A stretch of DNA of 64,000 nucleotides, taken from positions 124,001 to 188,000 of the forward strand of contig NZ_FUYA01000001.1 of assembly GCF_900167065.1 (NCBI RefSeq). The letters run 5' to 3'. The notes below the pieces were generated by a model that searched no databases, was not told where the DNA came from, and saw only the letters and a program-made list of their open reading frames with translations. The stretch is from Desulfobaculum bizertense DSM 18034 (lineage in GTDB: Bacteria > Desulfobacterota > Desulfovibrionia > Desulfovibrionales > Desulfovibrionaceae). A program made the position numbers and the translations under genes. This document shows, one piece after another, positions 61,118-64,000 of this stretch (position 1 is the first letter of the stretch; each line of letters starts with the position of its first letter).

Positions 61118-62041
61118 ATGGCACTTACCGGGCCCAAAGAGATGTTCGAGAAGGCATACGCTGGTGGGTATGCTATTGGCGCTTTTAATGTAAACAACAT
61201 GGAGATCATTCAGGGCATCGTTGCTGCTGCTGAAGAAGAAAAGGCTCCCCTGGTTCTTCAGGTGTCTGCTGGCGCACGCAAATATGCCCGCCAGATTTAC
61301 ATCATGAAGCTGGTTGAAGCTGCTCTTCAGGAGTGCGACCTGCCGATCTGCGTGCATCTTGACCATGGCGCTGATTTCGAAATTTGCAAGGACTGCATCG
61401 ATGGCGGATTCACTTCCGTTATGATTGACGGTTCCCATCTGCCTTTTGAAGAAAACATTGCTCTGACCAAAAAGGTCGTTGAATACGCACACGATAAGGG
61501 CGTGTGGGTTGAAGCTGAGCTTGGCCGTCTGGCTGGCATCGAAGAGCATGTCGTTTCTGAAAAGAATATTTACACGGACCCAGACCAGGCCGTGGAATTT
61601 GTTGAGCGCACGGGTTGTGACTCTCTGGCAATCGCCATTGGTACCAGCCACGGTGCATACAAGTTCAAGGGTGAAGCCCGTCTCGACTTTGAACGTCTTG
61701 AGACCATCACCAACATGATGAAAGGCTACCCGCTGGTCCTGCACGGTTCTTCTTCCGTGCCTCAGGAATTCGTTGAAATGGCAAACAGCTACGGTGGAGA
61801 GATTCCCGGAGCCAAGGGCGTTCCCGAAGACCTGCTGCGCCGCGCTGCAAAGTTTGGCGTGTGCAAAATCAACATCGACACGGACATCCGTCTTGCAATG
61901 ACCGCAGTCATCCGCAAGACCCTCAAGGAAAATCCGTCTGAATTTGACCCTCGCAAGTATCTTGGCCCTGCCCGTCAGGCTGTGAAGGACATGGTCCAGC
62001 ACAAGATCAAGAACGTGCTTGGCTGCTCAAACGCAATTTAA
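61118..62041 (+). CDS. fba: Class II fructose-1,6-bisphosphate aldolase
   Basis: A zinc aldolase that splits fructose bisphosphate in glycolysis or joins the trioses in gluconeogenesis. The 307-residue product is of the shorter type IIB form: GYAIGAFNVNNMEI, LHLDHGADFEICKDCIDGGF-type VHLDHGAD, VMIDGSHLPFEENI, VEAELGRLAGIEEHV, GTSHGAYKF and VLHGSSSVP. Metal ligands are the histidines in LDHGAD, TSHGAY and LHGSS. GAGGAGGAA precedes the ATG. gap follows 25 bp on, so the two glycolytic genes are an operon. Confidence 0.95.
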   Translation: MALTGPKEMFEKAYAGGYAIGAFNVNNMEIIQGIVAAAEEEKAPLVLQVSAGARKYARQIYIMKLVEAALQECDLPICVHLDHGADFEICKDCIDGGFTSVMIDGSHLPFEENIALTKKVVEYAHDKGVWVEAELGRLAGIEEHVVSEKNIYTDPDQAVEFVERTGCDSLAIAIGTSHGAYKFKGEARLDFERLETITNMMKGYPLVLHGSSSVPQEFVEMANSYGGEIPGAKGVPEDLLRRAAKFGVCKINIDTDIRLAMTAVIRKTLKENPSEFDPRKYLGPARQAVKDMVQHKIKNVLGCSNAI

Positions 62042-62066
62042 CTCCAGTTTTAAGAAGGAAAACCAC

Positions 62067-63068
62067 ATGGCAGTCAAAATTGGTATCAATGGTTTTGGTC
62101 GTATTGGCCGCTTCCTGACCCGTCTGCTCGCTACCGAGTCTGACGTGGAACTTTCTATGGTAAACGCCCGTGCAGATAATGCTGCGCTGGCTCACCTGCT
62201 CAAGTATGACTCTGTTCATGGCCGCTTTGACGGTGAAGTCGTCGCAAACGACGAAGGCTTCCTGCTCAACGGCAAGCAGGTCAAGGTGTCCCGCAACCCC
62301 ATTGGCGACTGGACCTGGAATGACGGCCCCGTTGACATTGTTGTGGAGACCACTGGCCGCGTGAAGGACCGTGAGGGCCTTGCCCGTCACATTGAGTGCG
62401 GTGCAAAGAAAGTTATCATTGGCGCACCCGGCAAGGGTGTTGACCTGACCGTTGTGCCCGGTGTGAACGATGATCTTTATGATCCTGCAAAGCACGATGT
62501 GCTGTCTAACGCATCCTGCACCACCAACTGCCTTGCTCCTGCTACCAAGGTGATTAACGACACCTTTGGCATCAAGCACGGTCTCATGACTACCATTCAT
62601 TCCTACACCATGAGCCAGCGCATTCTGGACGGTTCCCACAAGGACCTCCGCCGCGCCCGTGCTGCTGCCATGAACATCATCCCGACCACCACCGGTGCAG
62701 CCAAGGCTGTGACCGCAGTTATCCCCGAGCTGAAGGGCCGCCTTGATGGCATGGCCATGCGCGTTCCCACCCCGAACGTGTCTCTCGTGGACGTGGTCTT
62801 TGAACTTGAGCGCGACGTGACCGCAGAAGAGGTCAACGACGTCCTTAAGGCTGCTTCCGAGGGCGCAATGAAGGGCAACATGGGCTACACTGATGAGCCT
62901 CTTGTTTCCATCGACTTTGTGTCCAGCTCCTTTGGTGGCGTGGTTGACTCCATGCTGACCAACGTCATGGACAAGCGCATGCTCAAACTGATTATCTGGT
63001 ACGACAACGAAGGTGGATACACCAACCAGCTTCTGCGCCTTATCAAGAAGGTCGCAAAGAGCATGTAG
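62067..63068 (+). CDS. gap: Glyceraldehyde-3-phosphate dehydrogenase
   Basis: The 333-residue product has IGINGFGRIGRFLTR (nucleotide binding), the catalytic cysteine in SNASCTTNCLAP, the histidine in HSYTMSQR, and IPTTTGAAKAV and WYDNEGGYTNQL near the end. The aspartate that usually follows the second beta strand and holds the NAD ribose is not obvious: the sequence reads MVNARADN, with Ala at the expected position, as seen in forms that accept NADP. AAGAAGGAA lies before the ATG. It is in an operon with fba and closed by a terminator. Confidence 0.95.
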   Translation: MAVKIGINGFGRIGRFLTRLLATESDVELSMVNARADNAALAHLLKYDSVHGRFDGEVVANDEGFLLNGKQVKVSRNPIGDWTWNDGPVDIVVETTGRVKDREGLARHIECGAKKVIIGAPGKGVDLTVVPGVNDDLYDPAKHDVLSNASCTTNCLAPATKVINDTFGIKHGLMTTIHSYTMSQRILDGSHKDLRRARAAAMNIIPTTTGAAKAVTAVIPELKGRLDGMAMRVPTPNVSLVDVVFELERDVTAEEVNDVLKAASEGAMKGNMGYTDEPLVSIDFVSSSFGGVVDSMLTNVMDKRMLKLIIWYDNEGGYTNQLLRLIKKVAKSM

Positions 63069-63091
63069 CGCAGTTTCTGTGCGAAATGATG

Positions 63092-63117
63092 AGGGAGGCT
63101 TTGGCCTCCCTTTTTTT
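63092..63117 (+). terminator. Terminator of the fba-gap operon
   Basis: GGGAGGC and GCCTCCC pair around TTTG and are followed by seven T residues. Confidence 0.9.
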
Positions 63118-63309
63118 GTCACTGTGTGTTGAGCTTGGTTCCTTTTGGCAGGTGTGCTTTTACCGCAAGGCATGGTGGAGGGAAAAGTTTGTCTTTTGGG
63201 GGAAGTGCGAAAAAAAGTGCCAAAAGGAAATCCCTCGGTGTGGGGCGGATTTTCCTTTTTTTTAAGGCGATTGCTTGTGAAAAGGCAAAAAACTCGGTCC
63301 TGATTTGTC

Positions 63310-63338
63310 TTGACGACTGCGTACGCAATTGCTAAATC
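63310..63338 (+). promoter_or_regulatory. Promoter of the 23-residue peptide gene
   Basis: TTGACG and TAAATC are 17 bp apart, about 50 bp before the ATG. The spacer contains the palindrome TGCGTACGCA. Confidence 0.55.
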
Positions 63339-63388
63339 GCGGACAGTCAATACATCGCTGCGAAACAAAAGCGGTAGGGAGGACATCC

Positions 63389-63460
63389 ATGAGACAGCTC
63401 ATTCGAGTTTTTGTCGTGATTGCCATCATCCTTGTGTGGAACGCACATACGGTGATTTAG
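63389..63460 (+). CDS. Very small membrane peptide (23 residues)
   Basis: ATG with GGGAGGA 5-6 bp upstream opens a 23-codon frame, MRQLIRVFVVIAIILVWNA then HTVI and TAG. It has a basic start and one hydrophobic segment of about 15 residues, like known single-span small proteins. It sits alone between a sigma-70-type promoter and a perfect terminator, which supports a real transcription unit. No family is recognised. Confidence 0.55.
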   Translation: MRQLIRVFVVIAIILVWNAHTVI

Positions 63461-63495
63461 CACGCGGGGGCAGAACGCCCAGAGGTGAAAAAATA

Positions 63496-63532
63496 TGCGC
63501 CATCCTTTTGGAAAAGGAGTGGCGCTTTTTTT
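63496..63532. terminator. Terminator of the small peptide gene
   Basis: GCGCCATCCTTTT and AAAAGGAGTGGCGC pair with one internal mismatch and are followed by seven T residues; it also faces the leftward kinase gene. Confidence 0.85.
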
Positions 63533-63535
63533 GCG

Positions 63536-64000
63536 TCAAATTATTGTGAGCTGCGGCGAGCTGTCAGGCTGGACAAGGCCAACGGTAATCCAGAAAGAGA
63601 CCGTGGTCCCTTTGCCGGGTTCGCTCTCGACATTGATGATGCCACCCATGCGCGAGACAAGGCGTTTGACAATGCCAAGCCCAAGGCCGGTTCCTTCGTA
63701 TTTGCTGTGCTTGCCCCAGTTGAGCTGCACAAAGGGGTCGAAAATACTTTCTTTTTGTTCTTTTGGAATGCCGATGCCTGTGTCGGCGACTTCCACCAGA
63801 AGCCGGGCCTGCTGCGGGGCTGTTTCTTTGTGGAGCAGGTTAACGGAGACGTCGACAGAGCCGTTTTTGGTAAATTTGACGGCGTTGCCTATGAGGTTGA
63901 AGAGAATCTGCCGGACGCGGCCTTCGTCGCCAATGAGCTGGGGCGGAATACTGTTGTCAACGGAGTAGCTCAGTTCAACGGCGTTGGTGCGGCACTGCTG
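63536..64000 (-). CDS. Sensor histidine kinase, C-terminal part (cut by window edge)
   Basis: The minus-strand frame is open from the window edge to the stop at 63536, about 154 residues. It covers the end of a HATPase domain: DEGRVRQILFNLIGNAVKFT (N box), EVADTGIGIP (G1), FDPFVQLNWGKHSKYEGTGLGLGIV (F and G2 boxes) and GGIINVESEPGKGTTVSFWI. There is no receiver or Hpt domain at the C-terminus, so it is not a C-terminal hybrid kinase. Sensor domain and partner lie beyond the window. Confidence 0.93.
   Translation of the reverse strand, partial: QQCRTNAVELSYSVDNSIPPQLIGDEGRVRQILFNLIGNAVKFTKNGSVDVSVNLLHKETAPQQARLLVEVADTGIGIPKEQKESIFDPFVQLNWGKHSKYEGTGLGLGIVKRLVSRMGGIINVESEPGKGTTVSFWITVGLVQPDSSPQLTII

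Overview
The window looks like ordinary chromosome of an anaerobic, sulfate-reducer-type bacterium of the Desulfovibrionaceae (Desulfobacterota). The grounds are a flavoredoxin-type flavin reductase, an aldehyde ferredoxin oxidoreductase, two ferredoxin:thioredoxin reductase catalytic-subunit homologues, a LUD-domain protein, polyglucose enzymes and an RdgC-like protein. Genus-level placement is inference. No transposase, integrase, phage genes or CRISPR array is visible, and nearly all genes are housekeeping or metabolic.

Layout. 1-6.3 kb: an AI-2E-type permease fragment, an ion channel with a VOC protein, an RdgC-like pair with lgt, and a leftward thiL plus TrmO-aldolase fusion. 6.5-10 kb: glgB-malQ (polyglucose metabolism). 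10.1-17.1 kb: a TolC-type channel, sugar aminotransferase, ferredoxin-nitroreductase, an orphan RND-type adaptor and rarD. 17.4-22 kb: an ACT protein with a PFL-family enzyme, tRNA-Ala, a small membrane protein and glyA. 22.7-30.2 kb: a histidine-rich HypB-N-like protein, a rhodanese-YceI fusion, mnmE, and a redox cluster (HxlR regulator, nitroreductase, two flavin reductases, DsbA-like), then a NlpC/P60 lipoprotein. 30.7-34.2 kb: the leftward rpmH-rnpA-yidD-yidC-jag cluster, with rnpA apparently using an ATT start. 34.9-40.2 kb: LUD, PAP2, a GT2/LAB_N-like/VTT membrane operon, two identical initiator tRNAs, a SIMPL protein and an FTR-like protein. 40.3-45.4 kb: leftward thiSGHFEC behind two complete tandem TPP riboswitches. 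45.6-48.4 kb: an aldehyde oxidoreductase and a glycosyltransferase. 48.5-52.7 kb: a zraP-zraS-zraR-like metal/envelope stress operon behind a sigma-54 promoter and a dense array of TGTGCA words. 52.7-64 kb: a glutaredoxin/FTR pair, a polar amino-acid ABC importer, an LPS-type glycosyltransferase, tmk, an OB-HD nuclease, surE, fba-gap, a 23-residue peptide gene and a histidine kinase fragment.

The strongest unexplained signal is a family of composite intergenic repeats (about 11.55-12.14, 22.13-22.73 and 30.24-30.72 kb). Each copy strings the same series of hairpins in the same order, and differences between copies are repeatedly compensated across the stems, so base pairing rather than sequence appears to be conserved. 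Copies B and C both end a few bases from the stop codon of a leftward gene.

The second strong signal is regulatory. A GG-N10-GC sigma-54 promoter before zraP has eight TGTGCA/TGCACA words 50-220 bp upstream of it (a ninth lies about 290 bp upstream), and the same operon encodes a GAFTGA-containing activator. This fits an autoregulated circuit with an undescribed activator site.
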